Numbered from the stretch's first letter, positions 9,724 through 19,530 are shown. The stretch is 64,000 nt of DNA from Rhizobium oryzicola (GCF_030504645.1 NZ_JAUKWQ010000004.1:310001-374000); one strand, 5' to 3'. Numbers and translations are program-made. The notes: generated by a model from the letters alone, not told the origin.

Positions 9724-11109
9724 ATGAACATGATGCAGACCTCGATGGCAGAAGCGAGGCAGGTGGTAGATCCGCAAGCGGAGATCAGCGCGCGCCTTGA
9801 AAGGCTTCCGGTCACGCGCGAAGTCTTCTGGGCACGCAACATCGTCGGAGCCGCAACCTTTTTCGATGGCTATACGGTGATCGCCATCGCCTACGCCATG
9901 CCCGTTCTCGTCAAGGAGTGGGGCCTGAATGCGCAGCAGACCGGCATGATCCTGTCCATGGGGTATGTTGGACAGTTGATCGGTGCGATCCTCTTCGGCT
10001 GGCTGGCGGAGAAAATCGGGCGTCTCAAGGTTCTGCTGTTCACCATTCTGCTGTTCGTCAGCATGGATGTCGCATGCCTCTTTGCCGCGGGCGCGACCAT
10101 GATGATGGCGTTTCGCTTTGTGCAGGGCATCGGCACTGGCGGTGAAGTGCCCGTTGCGAGTGCCTATATCAATGAAATGATTGGCTCCAAGGGACGAGGC
10201 CGCTTCTTCCTTCTCTACGAAGTCATGTTCCTTCTCGGCCTCGTCGGTGCAGGTCTCATCGGCTACTTCATGGTGCCGACCTATGGTTGGAAGGCAATGT
10301 TCATCGTTGGCCTCGTGCCGGCGATCCTGATGATCCCGCTCCGGTGGTTCCTCAAGGAGTCTCCGCGTTGGCTCGTTGCAAATGGTCGTTATGAAGAGGC
10401 TGACGCCATCGTTTCCAAGATGGAAGCAAGCGCACGGGCAGCAGGCCACGACTTGCCGCAACCGAAGATCGTAGCAACGCCCGTCCGGCGTCAATCCGAT
10501 TGGAAGGAACTCTTCCAGGGCATTTACCTCAAACGCACGCTTTCCATCTGGGCCATGTGGTTCACGAGCTATACCGTGGCCAATGGCACGATCACCTGGT
10601 TGCCAACGCTTTATCGGCAGGTCTTCAACCTGCCCCTGCAGACGAGCATATTCTATGGCTTCCTGACATCGGTGGGCGGTGTGGTCGCAGCCGTCATCTG
10701 CGCGCTTTTGATCGACAGGGTCGGTCGCAAACGCTGGTACACCGGTGCTCTTCTTCTGGCCCCGCTGCCCCTCCTCGCCCTTGCATGGCTCGGCGCCACC
10801 TCGGCAGAGCAGGTTCTGGTCCTCGCCGGCCTTGCTTATGCGATCGTGCAGACGGTGACGTTCTCGCTTTATCTTTATTCCGCTGAGATCTACCCCACAC
10901 GATTGCGCGCACTCGGAACCGGAACCGGAAGCGCCTGGCTTCGACTGGGCTCTTCGGCAGGCCCGATGGTCGTCGGGTTCATCATGAGCGCCATGGGTAT
11001 CCAGTATGTGTTCGCGACGTTCGCGGTACTCCTCGTCATCGGAGCGGCAATTACGGCGCTCTTCGCAGTTGAAACCAAGGGGAAGGCTCTGGAAGAACTC
11101 TCTCCCTGA
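9724..11109 (+). CDS. MFS transporter, sugar/acid symporter type
   Basis: This 461-aa permease has about 12 membrane helices. It shows MFS signatures: GWLAEKIGRLK after helix 2, RFVQGIGTGGEVPVA in helix 4, PRWLVANGRYEEA in the central loop and YSAEIYPTRLRALGTG near helix 10. These fit the sugar-porter/aromatic-acid symporter groups. A strong AAGGAGG (9714-9720) precedes the ATG. It lies 205 nt after the aldolase gene and probably imports its substrate. The central loop is cytoplasmic by family topology. Confidence 0.9.
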   Translation: MNMMQTSMAEARQVVDPQAEISARLERLPVTREVFWARNIVGAATFFDGYTVIAIAYAMPVLVKEWGLNAQQTGMILSMGYVGQLIGAILFGWLAEKIGRLKVLLFTILLFVSMDVACLFAAGATMMMAFRFVQGIGTGGEVPVASAYINEMIGSKGRGRFFLLYEVMFLLGLVGAGLIGYFMVPTYGWKAMFIVGLVPAILMIPLRWFLKESPRWLVANGRYEEADAIVSKMEASARAAGHDLPQPKIVATPVRRQSDWKELFQGIYLKRTLSIWAMWFTSYTVANGTITWLPTLYRQVFNLPLQTSIFYGFLTSVGGVVAAVICALLIDRVGRKRWYTGALLLAPLPLLALAWLGATSAEQVLVLAGLAYAIVQTVTFSLYLYSAEIYPTRLRALGTGTGSAWLRLGSSAGPMVVGFIMSAMGIQYVFATFAVLLVIGAAITALFAVETKGKALEELSP

Positions 11110-11419
11110 GGTGTTCATGATCGCGGTGGGGCGAGAGACCTCCTCATCGTGCATATGTCTTGAAAATTGCCTGAATTGGTTTGCAGGGTCTCTCGAAACT
11201 CTGCAGCCAGTTCGCGGGCAAACTATGGCCTGCCATGTTCCCTGGCTTGTGCCCAGCTGCCGCATTTCCTTCGGCAATACTGGTCTGGTTTTCCGGGATT
11301 CTGCTTGTCATCACCCGTTCGGGTAATAGGCGGAAGCGTGATGCCATGTCAGTTTCTGGAAATGATACGGCGGCTCCGTGGGAGGAGACGCCTGTTCGCT
11401 TCTAGGGGGAATTTGTACC
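11110..11419 (+). other. 310-nt non-coding stretch before the S-layer-like gene pair
   Basis: I found no convincing gene. It contains a 9-bp inverted repeat, CGAGAGACC (11132-11140) and GGTCTCTCG (11187-11195), 46 nt apart, and a small hairpin ACCCG-TT-CGGGT (11313-11324). The promoter of the next gene should be here but I cannot point to clear -35/-10 boxes. Confidence 0.5.
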
Positions 11420-11734
11420 ATGGCTTCCATTCAAGGCGTGTATGTGGCTCTGTTTGCTCGTCCGGCCGATCCAGCAGGGTTGGCCTATTTCAATTCGGTG
11501 ACTGGCAACGGCGCAGATCTTTCTGCGATCGGCGATCTCGCCGGCACCAAAGAATATCAGGATCGTTTCGCCGGCCAGAGCAATACCGCCATCGTCAGCT
11601 CCATCTACCAGTCCCTTTTCAATCGCCCTGCTGAAGCCGAAGGTGCGGCTTTCTTCGTCGATCAACTCGCTAAGGGAGCCCTGACGATCAAAAACATCGC
11701 GATCGCCATTCTCGATGGCGCTCAAGGTGATGAC
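11420..11734 (+). repeat. Near-identical 5' block of the tandem pair, copy 1
   Basis: The first 105 codons match those of the paralogue at 13269-13583 almost residue for residue, including long identical DNA runs such as the one encoding YFNSVTGNGADLSAIGDLAG. Confidence 0.85.
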
Positions 11735-13183
11735 TTGACGATCGTCACCAACAAGCTCGCTGCGGCCAACAACTTCACCAATGCCATTGATACGCCGCTT
11801 GAGGTTGGTGCCTATACCGGCAACAATGCGGCCGCGGCCGGGCGTGCCTTCGTCGCGAATGTGACCCGGGATGCATCGAGCGTGCCGGGCGTCGCCGCGG
11901 CCGACAAGGTGCTCGCATCGCTCGGCACCTTCGGCTCCGGTGGCGGGGCGGGTGTAACGATCCAGCTTACAACTGCCGATGACATCGTTTCCACCAATGC
12001 TGCCAATCCCGCGCTTCGTTCAACCGCTGGCGATGATACGATTGTGGCTTCCGCTGTGGCCACTGGATGGATGAACTATCCTTCCACGCCACCGGGATCA
12101 ACCGTCACTCTGAGCGATAACGATGTGGTGGATGGCGGGGCCGGCAACGACACCTTTATCTTCAAGGTGACCGGCGGCGATGCGCTTCAGACGTATGGGG
12201 GCGCGCCCTATACCACATCGTTAACAGGCCTGAAGCCCGCGTTGAGTTCCATTGAAAAGATCGTGGTGACCGCTGTTGGTGGCAAGGGCGGCGGAATTAA
12301 GGAGGCATTCGGCGGTCAGGTTTATGTCGCTCTCAATCTTGAGAATTCCAATGGTTACAAGGAGGTGTGGAGCGACGGTTCGCAAACCGGTCCGGCCGGC
12401 AGCGGTTCGATCGGCGGCTCTTCCCAAGTTGCATTTTATAAGCTTGCTGCAAACACTGTGTATGGCCTGAAGGGGGTCACTGACTTCACGTCCTTCTTCC
12501 TGAAGGATTCCGGCTCCGCCAATGACACTGCGACCCTGAAGCTGGACAGCGCAACAAGCGGAACCGTGCAGTGCTACGGCATTGAAAATTTGACGATCAA
12601 TGTATCAGGCACCAGCACGATCGGCACCCTTATCGATCCCTCTGCTCAAGTTTTGAAAATCATCGGCGGAGGTGATTTCACCCTGACAAGTCCGGTGACG
12701 TCCGCGCCCGGCTCACCTCCTTTGAGAACGATCGACGCCTCTGGCGCAAGCGGTCGCATCACCATTTCGGTGGGTGATGCAGGTGTGGATTTTACGGGCT
12801 CGACCGGTGTGGATACCGTCACCCTCGGCGCCAAAACCGATACTGTTTTTTACACGTCCTCCAACATCTCAACCGTTCAGGCGATCGACACGATCAAAGC
12901 CTTTACCGCGACGGGTAGCCTCAAGGATCGAATCAATGTTTCGGCGCTTGGCTTGAGCGGAGATAAGTCGGGTCTGGCAACATTTGCAGCTGCGCCGGTT
13001 TCAGGGTCGGACAGCTTCAACGGCAAGGCTGCGGCGCTGTTCGTCGACAGTAGCAAAACGACCTGGGTCTACTTCGATACGAACGGCAACAACGTTTTTG
13101 ATGCAGGAACGGATCTCGCCGTGAGGGTCGAAGCGGTGGGCGGCAATGCCGTGGGCATCACCAAGGACAATATCATTTTCTGA
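11420..13183 (+). CDS. DUF4214-type S-layer/RTX-like secreted protein, copy 1
   Basis: This 587-aa acidic protein has no Sec signal. Residues 1-150 form an Ala/Asp-rich helical domain like the DUF4214 N-terminus of Caulobacter RsaA-type proteins. The middle is rich in Gly, Thr, Ser and Asp, with motifs such as TAGDDTI and GGAGNDTF that recall RTX/hemolysin-type calcium repeats. The last 53 residues (from GKAAALFVDSSK) resemble the C-terminal export region of type I secreted S-layer proteins. Such proteins are surface-exposed and exported without cleavage by ABC-type (type I) systems; no exporter genes are in the window. ATG 11420 is preceded by AGGGGGA. A paralogue follows in tandem. Confidence 0.8.
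   Translation: MASIQGVYVALFARPADPAGLAYFNSVTGNGADLSAIGDLAGTKEYQDRFAGQSNTAIVSSIYQSLFNRPAEAEGAAFFVDQLAKGALTIKNIAIAILDGAQGDDLTIVTNKLAAANNFTNAIDTPLEVGAYTGNNAAAAGRAFVANVTRDASSVPGVAAADKVLASLGTFGSGGGAGVTIQLTTADDIVSTNAANPALRSTAGDDTIVASAVATGWMNYPSTPPGSTVTLSDNDVVDGGAGNDTFIFKVTGGDALQTYGGAPYTTSLTGLKPALSSIEKIVVTAVGGKGGGIKEAFGGQVYVALNLENSNGYKEVWSDGSQTGPAGSGSIGGSSQVAFYKLAANTVYGLKGVTDFTSFFLKDSGSANDTATLKLDSATSGTVQCYGIENLTINVSGTSTIGTLIDPSAQVLKIIGGGDFTLTSPVTSAPGSPPLRTIDASGASGRITISVGDAGVDFTGSTGVDTVTLGAKTDTVFYTSSNISTVQAIDTIKAFTATGSLKDRINVSALGLSGDKSGLATFAAAPVSGSDSFNGKAAALFVDSSKTTWVYFDTNGNNVFDAGTDLAVRVEAVGGNAVGITKDNIIF
13022..13183 (+). repeat. Near-identical 3' block of the tandem pair, copy 1
   Basis: The last 53 codons plus stop match 14784-14945 with only a few differences (for example RVEAV versus SIEAV). 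Confidence 0.85.
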
Positions 13184-13209
13184 TGTGGCGCAATCCGCCG
13201 GCTGTCTGT

Positions 13210-13236
13210 GGCAGGCCTGTATGGTCCCGGCCTGCC
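13210..13236 (+). other. Hairpin between the two S-layer-like genes
   Basis: GGCAGGCC (13210-13217) pairs with GGCCTGCC (13229-13236). It lies 27 nt after the first stop and 33 nt before the second ATG, with no T-run. It could be a weak terminator or mRNA-stability element that sets the ratio of the two products. Confidence 0.5.
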
Positions 13237-13268
13237 TGAAAGCGCGGCCAGAGAAAGAGGAGTTTCCG

Positions 13269-13583
13269 ATGGCTTCCATTCAAGGCGTATATCTGGCTTT
13301 GTTCGCCCGCCCCGCAGACCCGGCAGGGTTGGCCTATTTCAATTCCGTGACTGGCAACGGCGCGGATCTGTCTGCGATCGGCGATCTTGCCGGCACCCAG
13401 GAATATCGGGATCGTTTCGCCGGCCAGAGCAATACGGCGATCGTCAGCTCCATCTACCAGTCGCTGTTCAACCGTCAGGCAGAGGCGGCCGGGGTGAATT
13501 TCTTTGTGGACCAGCTCAACCGCGGCGCGCTGACCATCAAGAACATCGCCATTGCCATTCTCGATGGCGCACAGGGCGACGAC
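13269..13583 (+). repeat. Near-identical 5' block of the tandem pair, copy 2
   Basis: Counterpart of 11420-11734. Differences are few at the protein level (K44 to Q, Q47 to R, and several around residues 70-86). Confidence 0.85.
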
Positions 13584-14945
13584 AAGCTTGTGGCAAGCAA
13601 CAAGCTTGCGGCGGCTGACAGTTTTACGAAGGCGATCGACACCTCGAACGAAGTGCGCGCCTATGCCGGCAATGATGCGGCAGCGGCTGGCCGAGGCTTT
13701 CTAACGGGTGTGACGAAGGATGCGGCAACGATTCCGAACGGGGCTGCCGCAGACAAGATCCTGGCGGGGCTTGTGGCCGCCTTGCCCGTCAGTAGCGGCG
13801 GGCCTGGCGTCAATATCGCTTTGACAACAGGTGATGATGTCGTGTCTCCCAATGCCAAGGATGCGGCGATGAAATCCACTGCCGGAGATGACACGATAAC
13901 CGCTAATGCGACCGGAGCCGGCTTTGTCACAACTACAACATTGTCATCAACGGACAAGATCGATGGCGGTGACGGTTACGATACCCTCGTTTTCAAAGCG
14001 GTCGCCGGCGCCAGAGGGGGAGATGGAATCAGATTAATCGATCTGAAGCCAACGATCACCTCTGTAGAAAAAATTTCTGTCACAGAAACAAAGACCCCGA
14101 GCGGCGACGACGTAAATGTCGATTTTAATCTTGCGAATTCAATTGGCTACAAAGAGATATGGAATGTAGACACGCACACTAATTTCGGAGGAAATTCATA
14201 TTTGTCTTTCGGAAATATCAATATAAAGACAATAATTGGATTAAATAAGGCTTCCGACGAAACATATTTTTATTTTAAAGACTCTTCCGGATTTAATGAT
14301 TCCATCACTATGAAGCTCGTTGATGCCTTGGCGTGGCGTTTACACATCGATAATAATATCGAAATTTTAAATATGGATTTGTCCGGTGTTAATAAAATAT
14401 TTTATCTGGCTGCAAATTTTTCTTCTTTGAGAATTACCGGCACAGGCGATCTATCCTGGGATCCTAATCCGGCTTCCGTCCTTGCGACAGTTGATGCCTC
14501 CGCAGGTTCCGGCAATCTGACAATGAGCCTCAACAACCGTGGCGTGACCTATATTGGTTCACAGGGCATTGATACGGTAACGCTGGGCGCCTCTAGAGAC
14601 ATCGTTGTCTACTCCCCCGGCAACATCTCGACAGTCAATAAAGTGGATACCATCAAGGCTTTCACGGCGACGGCAGGCCCTACCAAAGACAGGATTGATG
14701 TTTCCGCTTTCGCGCTCAAAGGGGATAAATCCAGCCTTGTGACCTTTACCAATGCACCCATCTCCGGTGCGGATACATTCAATGGAAAAGCTGCGGCGCT
14801 CTTCGTCGACAGTAGCAAAACAACCTGGGTCTACTTCGATACGAACGGCAACAATGTGTTCGATGCGGGAACGGATCTCGCCGTGAGTATCGAAGCGGTG
14901 GGCGGCAATGCTGTTGGGTTCACCAAGGACAACATCATTTTCTGA
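13269..14945 (+). CDS. DUF4214-type S-layer/RTX-like secreted protein, copy 2
   Basis: This 558-aa paralogue of the preceding gene starts at ATG 13269 after an AAAGAGGAG site. Residues 1-105 and the last 53 residues are nearly the same as copy 1, while the middle shares little sequence. Around 14060-14460 the DNA becomes strongly AT-rich, unlike copy 1 and the rest of the window, which points to a foreign or recombined central segment. It lacks a Sec signal and carries AGDDTI and GGDGYDTLVF calcium-repeat-like motifs. It is likely exported by a type I system encoded elsewhere. Confidence 0.8.
   Translation: MASIQGVYLALFARPADPAGLAYFNSVTGNGADLSAIGDLAGTQEYRDRFAGQSNTAIVSSIYQSLFNRQAEAAGVNFFVDQLNRGALTIKNIAIAILDGAQGDDKLVASNKLAAADSFTKAIDTSNEVRAYAGNDAAAAGRGFLTGVTKDAATIPNGAAADKILAGLVAALPVSSGGPGVNIALTTGDDVVSPNAKDAAMKSTAGDDTITANATGAGFVTTTTLSSTDKIDGGDGYDTLVFKAVAGARGGDGIRLIDLKPTITSVEKISVTETKTPSGDDVNVDFNLANSIGYKEIWNVDTHTNFGGNSYLSFGNINIKTIIGLNKASDETYFYFKDSSGFNDSITMKLVDALAWRLHIDNNIEILNMDLSGVNKIFYLAANFSSLRITGTGDLSWDPNPASVLATVDASAGSGNLTMSLNNRGVTYIGSQGIDTVTLGASRDIVVYSPGNISTVNKVDTIKAFTATAGPTKDRIDVSAFALKGDKSSLVTFTNAPISGADTFNGKAAALFVDSSKTTWVYFDTNGNNVFDAGTDLAVSIEAVGGNAVGFTKDNIIF
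14784..14945 (+). repeat. Near-identical 3' block of the tandem pair, copy 2
   Basis: Counterpart of 13022-13183. It encodes the C-terminal export-like region ending TKDNIIF. Confidence 0.85.
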
Positions 14946-15035
14946 TGTGTCAAAGCCATCGGGGCATTGGGAGGTATTGGTTCAAACAATCTCAATGACT
15001 GTGGACCTTCGCGCAACCGCGATTTTCCGCCTGGC

Positions 15036-16031
15036 TCATCGTGGAAACAGTTTACCCCGGGCGAGCGCAACTATACTGAGCAGAATCAGGAGTGCGATTG
15101 CCACATTCACGAGAACGAAGATCGGCACCGCGAGGCTCGTGATGACTCCCGTATCGCCACGGTCAACCATACGGATCAGGGCTGTTGCGAGCGCCGTGAG
15201 CCCGAAGGAATAGGCCCAATAAGCGGCTGTGAAGGGCTGTTTCATCACCCAGGGCAGGGTTCGGATCATCAGCAGCAATTGTAGCAGCGCATAGCCCAGC
15301 ATGGCATGCGCCAGCATGTCCGGCGCGCCGGAGGTTGCGCTGAGATAGGCGACAGAGCCAACCGCGGGTGGCGCCAACTGGATGCCGATAGTTGGCCGAA
15401 GCGGCTCCACAAGGCTGGGTGACGTCAGCAGGCGGTTCAGCAAAACGGACTCGATCGCGAGCCAGGAGAAGAAGCCGGCGCCGAAGGTAAGCTCAGCAAT
15501 ATCGGGATAGCCAAGGGGTGCGGACACGATGGCCATCACATAGGAGCCTGCAACTGTTGGCAGATAGAGAACGGCAGTCGTCGTGACCGGTTCGCGCCCG
15601 CCCGCCCAAAGGCCGCCGGTGCGCCACACAGCGAAGATCACGGTCCACAGGGCGCCCAGCCAAAACAGGGTTTGGGCTGCAATCGATGAGTAAGGCAGGC
15701 ACAGTCCGCCCACCAGCATGGTCGATACACCGATCAGGCCGACAAAACAGCACTGAACCGGATGCTCGATTTCCTGCAGCGCTTTCTCGCGCAGATAAAT
15801 CCATTTGGAGAGATAACCAATCAGCAGCAAAGCCCATATCCCGATAGCGAATACTGAGATCGCTTGGCCCGTGAGCGGCGAGACATGCCACAGCCGCTCC
15901 GCTGCTCGCCAGCCATTCGCCATGCCACCGAGCCCGAGAACGATGCCGAAGGCGGCTGCCGGAATGACCGGTGCACGTGACGTTGCCATCGCTTCGGGGG
16001 CTTTCATCTCAAGAGAAGGGGTCAGATCCAT
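15036..16031 (-). CDS. TDT/TehA (SLAC1-fold) family transporter
   Basis: This 331-aa protein has about ten membrane helices. The fold family contains TehA, fungal malate permeases and plant SLAC1 anion channels; substrates are C4-dicarboxylates, sulfite, tellurite-related or other anions. The start is placed at 16031, where GGAG lies about 7 nt upstream; an earlier ATG at 16055 has no such site. Motifs are FGIVLGLGGMANGWR near the N-terminus and GAGFFSWLAIESVLLNRLL in the middle. It is divergent from the aldo/keto reductase gene. The transported ion cannot be read from sequence. Confidence 0.85.
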   Translation of the reverse strand: MDLTPSLEMKAPEAMATSRAPVIPAAAFGIVLGLGGMANGWRAAERLWHVSPLTGQAISVFAIGIWALLLIGYLSKWIYLREKALQEIEHPVQCCFVGLIGVSTMLVGGLCLPYSSIAAQTLFWLGALWTVIFAVWRTGGLWAGGREPVTTTAVLYLPTVAGSYVMAIVSAPLGYPDIAELTFGAGFFSWLAIESVLLNRLLTSPSLVEPLRPTIGIQLAPPAVGSVAYLSATSGAPDMLAHAMLGYALLQLLLMIRTLPWVMKQPFTAAYWAYSFGLTALATALIRMVDRGDTGVITSLAVPIFVLVNVAIALLILLSIVALARGKLFPR

Positions 16032-16200
16032 GGCGGTTCTCCGATATCTCGCCATGAACTAGCGCGGACCGCCAGATCGCGATTGGATGATCGCGCCCCG
16101 TCAGCGTGCATCTTCTCGCGATCGCTGCAAACGAGCATATTCGACAATCGGACGGCAGGGCCTAGGTCTATGAGAGGATCACGCAATCGACGAGGATATC

Positions 16201-17067
16201 ATGTCACATAAAAACGCAAGCCGTTCCGGCACCTTTCGCATTGGCGGAGACCTTGAGGTCAATCGCCTGGGTTATGGCGCCATGCGTATTACCGGCCGCG
16301 GCATTTGGGGCGAGCCGTCCAACCGCGCAGGTGCTCTCGATACCCTCCGTCGGCTGCCGGAGCTCGGGGTCAACTTCATCGATACCGCCAATTCCTATGG
16401 GCCGGATATATCTGAAGAGCTGATCCGCGAAGCTCTTTATCCTTACAAGAATGTGGTTGTCGCCACGAAGGCGGGTCTGGTGCGCACCGGACCGGATGCC
16501 TGGCATCCGCTTGGGCGTCCGGAATATCTCATTCAGGAAGCCTATCGCAGCGCATGGAAACTCGGTGTCGAGCGCATTGACCTCTGGCAATTGCACCGCA
16601 TTGATCCGCGCGTGCCGCGTGACGAACAGTTTGATGCCATTCGACAGCTGCAGTCGGCAGGCATTATCCGTCACGCGGGCTTGAGCGAGGTGAGTATCGA
16701 AGAAATCGAAGCTGCTCGAAAAGTCTTCCCCGTGGCGACAGTTCAAAATCGCTTCAATCTCGCCGATCGTGGCAGCGAAGAAGTCCTCGATTATTGCGAG
16801 GCAAACGGTATCGGATTCATTCCCTGGTTCCCTCTGGCGGCGGGGCAGCTGACCAAGCCGGGATCGATTCTCTCTCAGCTGGCGACACAAAAAGGCGTAT
16901 CTGCGAGCCAGATAGCCCTGGCCTGGACCCTGAAACGTAGCCCGGTCATTCTGCCGATCCCCGGCACATCCCAGGTGTCGCATCTGGAAGAAAATGTGGC
17001 GGCAGCTGGCGTTGAACTCACAGATGATGAGTTCACACAGCTGGACGATGCTGGTCGCGAGGCCTGA
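16201..17067 (+). CDS. Aldo/keto reductase family oxidoreductase
   Basis: This 288-aa NADPH-dependent (beta/alpha)8-barrel reductase has the catalytic tetrad D61, Y66, K90 and H132 in place. The family signatures [26 protein letters not shown] and the C-terminal cofactor loop [16 protein letters not shown] are visible. It resembles the group often annotated as aldo/keto reductase near regulators or transporters in rhizobia. The carbonyl substrate is unknown. The gene stands alone: divergent from the TDT transporter and followed by a terminator-like hairpin. Confidence 0.92.
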   Translation: MSHKNASRSGTFRIGGDLEVNRLGYGAMRITGRGIWGEPSNRAGALDTLRRLPELGVNFIDTANSYGPDISEELIREALYPYKNVVVATKAGLVRTGPDAWHPLGRPEYLIQEAYRSAWKLGVERIDLWQLHRIDPRVPRDEQFDAIRQLQSAGIIRHAGLSEVSIEEIEAARKVFPVATVQNRFNLADRGSEEVLDYCEANGIGFIPWFPLAAGQLTKPGSILSQLATQKGVSASQIALAWTLKRSPVILPIPGTSQVSHLEENVAAAGVELTDDEFTQLDDAGREA

Positions 17068-17092
17068 ATCTGCATCCATGCCGATCTTTTTG

Positions 17093-17118
17093 AGCCGCAG
17101 GCCTTGCTTGCGGCTTTT
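17093..17118 (+). terminator. Rho-independent terminator of the aldo/keto reductase gene
   Basis: AGCCGCA (17093-17099) pairs with TGCGGCT (17109-17115), and TTTT ends at 17118. It begins 26 nt after the stop codon. The rest of the 305-nt gap to 17373 shows no gene. Confidence 0.7.
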
Positions 17119-17372
17119 CCACGTCTGCTGACCTCCTTGAGCGGTCCAATTTTGTGCTTCGATCTGCCAATTGCGCGTCTCGTCCATGGCTTATGATGAA
17201 TGCACCCATCCAGGAGCCAAGATCATGCACAATTGTCGAATGGAATAGGCGCGACCTGGCCTAGCTGATCCTCCCACCGCTTGGCCAGGCTGAGCTTACA
17301 GTTCTATCGCCCCCTGATAATGCCGCTGCAACCGCCTCGCATGGCTGTTCTGCAGGCAGGAAAGTTTGTCCT

Positions 17373-18599
17373 ATGACCTCCGAAAATACGCCTATGGCTG
17401 CGCCACTGCCATCATCTGCAAAACCCACAGAAAGCGCCTCCCTTCTGCCGCCCTATTTCCTCGCGCTTGGCACCTTTGCCATTGGCACAGAGGGCTTCAT
17501 GATTGCACCTCTTCTGCCGACCATTGCTGAGGATCTCGGCATGAGCCTATCGGCCACGGCGACGCTGGTGGTGGTCTTCACGCTGGTCATGTCGCTGAGT
17601 TCGCCGATCACAACGGTCATGACAGCCAGCCTGAAGCGTCGCAGTACGTTGCTGGTGGCGATGACACTGTTTACGGCCGGTAACCTCGTTGCGGCCTTCT
17701 CTTCTTCCTTCGCGACCTTGATGGTTGCCCGGATTTTGATGGCGGTCGCATCGGGGCTCTATGTTCCAGGTGCCAATTCGCTGGCCGGCGTCATTGTGCC
17801 CGCGGAAAAGCGGGGCAGGGCACTGGCGATCGTCAGTGGTGGCATGACCATTGCCATTGCACTGGGGCTGCCTTTGGGCGCGCTGGTCGGCCACGCCTTC
17901 GGCTGGCGCTCGACTTTCCTGGCAGTGGCGGTAATGGGGCTTGTTGCGATCCTTGGCATCCTGTCAGGCGTCAAGCGTGATGCAGGTTCGCAGATCGCGG
18001 TTGCCTCCCTTGCCCAGCGCGTCGGTGTCATCCAGCAGAGGCCCGTGCTGCGGCTGCTTGGTGTGACCCTGTTCTGGTCCATCGGTGCCTATACGGCCTA
18101 TCCCTATGTCGCTCCCTATCTGACGCAGGTCCTGGGCTTTGGTCCGGCCGGCATCGGAGCAACCGTTTCCATGTGGGGGATTTCCGCGGCGATCGGGGTG
18201 ACCATCGGGGGCCGGCTGAATGACAGTTTCGGCTCGAACCGCGTGGTGCTGTGGTCTCTCGTCCTACTCGGCGCCTCCTTTGCAACGCTTGCTATCGCCA
18301 CCGAGCTCTCTCCAGCCTTGGCGCTGGTACCGGTCCTTGCCGCCATTTCCGTGTGGGGCTTCAGTGTCTGGTCCTTCTTCCCGGCGCAGATGGCCCGGTT
18401 GATCGCGGCGGGCCCCGTTTCGCAGGCATCGGTCTCTCTGGCGCTCAATACATCGACAATGTATCTCGGTTTTTCCATCGGATCGGCCATGGGGGCAGGC
18501 GTGATCGGAACCGGAACCGTGTGGGGCATTGGCGCCATTGCCGCCCTCTCGGAAGCGATCTCCATCTGGCTCGACCGCAGGCATATCCTCAAGACATGA
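17373..18599 (+). CDS. MFS transporter, drug/arabinose-efflux (DHA1) type
   Basis: This 408-aa permease has 12 predicted helices after a Pro/Ser-rich N-terminus. TEGFMIAPLLPTIAEDLG, the helix-4 segment RILMAVASGLYVPGAN and GMTIAIALGLPLGALVGH are typical of AraJ/NepI/YdhP-like drug:H+ antiporters. It is probably an exporter. No regulator is adjacent. It converges on the DUF1206 gene. Confidence 0.88.
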   Translation: MTSENTPMAAPLPSSAKPTESASLLPPYFLALGTFAIGTEGFMIAPLLPTIAEDLGMSLSATATLVVVFTLVMSLSSPITTVMTASLKRRSTLLVAMTLFTAGNLVAAFSSSFATLMVARILMAVASGLYVPGANSLAGVIVPAEKRGRALAIVSGGMTIAIALGLPLGALVGHAFGWRSTFLAVAVMGLVAILGILSGVKRDAGSQIAVASLAQRVGVIQQRPVLRLLGVTLFWSIGAYTAYPYVAPYLTQVLGFGPAGIGATVSMWGISAAIGVTIGGRLNDSFGSNRVVLWSLVLLGASFATLAIATELSPALALVPVLAAISVWGFSVWSFFPAQMARLIAAGPVSQASVSLALNTSTMYLGFSIGSAMGAGVIGTGTVWGIGAIAALSEAISIWLDRRHILKT

Positions 18600-18687
18600 G
18601 GTTCCCGGCCGGCGGTACCAGGACGATTGATGGGGGGCGCATCGAAACGGTGAGCGCTCCAGGGCCATTTGCTACGCGCTTTCCGCC

Positions 18688-19530
18688 TTAGTGAGGTTTG
18701 CCTTGAAGGGGAAGGACTGAGCGCTTGATTGCTGAGGGATGAATGACAAGGGGCCCACGCACGACCCGATAACGCGCTTCGACGAGATTGTAGATCCCAA
18801 ACGCCGCCAATCCGACAGCAACGAGAACGTATAGGACAGCGCCGAACGGTAACTGTCTCAGCGACGACAAGGCATCCGAGATACTTCCTGCCTGGTCAGG
18901 ATCAACCGTGAAACCTGCATAGGCAAAGAGCAAGCCGGTGATAGCAAAGACGAAGCCTCGCGCGAGCAGCCCGTAGATGCAGACCATGCTAAGAACACGT
19001 CTGGAGTCCGGAAGGTTCAAATACCTCTCAAAACGTCGAGTGACTCCCTTTGCGGATGTCACGATGCCGCCGATGATGAAGCCCGCGCCGATCGCCATGG
19101 CAATGTAGGATCCGAATGGCTGGGACATGACCCATTGCGCCAGGCCCTTCTCTCCGGAGCCGCCGTCCCCCCGTATACCGGAAAAAGCCTGGCTTAGGGC
19201 ATAGCCGGCAAGAGACATGTAAGTAATGGCGCTTCCAAACATAGCCATCCGGATGACAATGGCCTTCCTGTCCTTTCCGTGACCATCGCTGTCGGCCAAG
19301 GCTTGCGCAAAACGCCAGGCTACGAAACCGAGGAGGCCAAGGCCGATAAGCCCGACCCATACCCGCCCAAACGGTTGCTCGAGCAATTGCGATACGGCCG
19401 ATTTTGTATCTGCGTTGCCCCCGGCCACGCCAGAAAGGAGGGCGAGGCCGGCCACCAGCAGGAATACAACGCCGCGCGCGAGATAACCGGACCTGGCCAG
19501 AAGTTCGAATTTGGGGCGTTTCGGCATCAT
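18688..19530 (-). CDS. DUF1206 family integral membrane protein
   Basis: This 280-aa protein has six hydrophobic segments arranged as three similar two-helix units. Each opens with an ARxGYxARG-like sequence (ARSGYLARGVVF, IYGLLARGFVF), the hallmark of DUF1206. Function is unknown. AGGAG lies just upstream of the ATG. It is a single-gene unit. Confidence 0.85.
   Translation of the reverse strand: MMPKRPKFELLARSGYLARGVVFLLVAGLALLSGVAGGNADTKSAVSQLLEQPFGRVWVGLIGLGLLGFVAWRFAQALADSDGHGKDRKAIVIRMAMFGSAITYMSLAGYALSQAFSGIRGDGGSGEKGLAQWVMSQPFGSYIAMAIGAGFIIGGIVTSAKGVTRRFERYLNLPDSRRVLSMVCIYGLLARGFVFAITGLLFAYAGFTVDPDQAGSISDALSSLRQLPFGAVLYVLVAVGLAAFGIYNLVEARYRVVRGPLVIHPSAIKRSVLPLQGKPH

Noticed and set aside
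9601-11277. Long minus-strand open frame (558 codons) opposite the MFS gene
   Set aside because: It lies antisense to a clear 12-helix permease, is rich in His, Arg, Glu and Asp, and has no domain. It is a by-product of GC-rich codon use.
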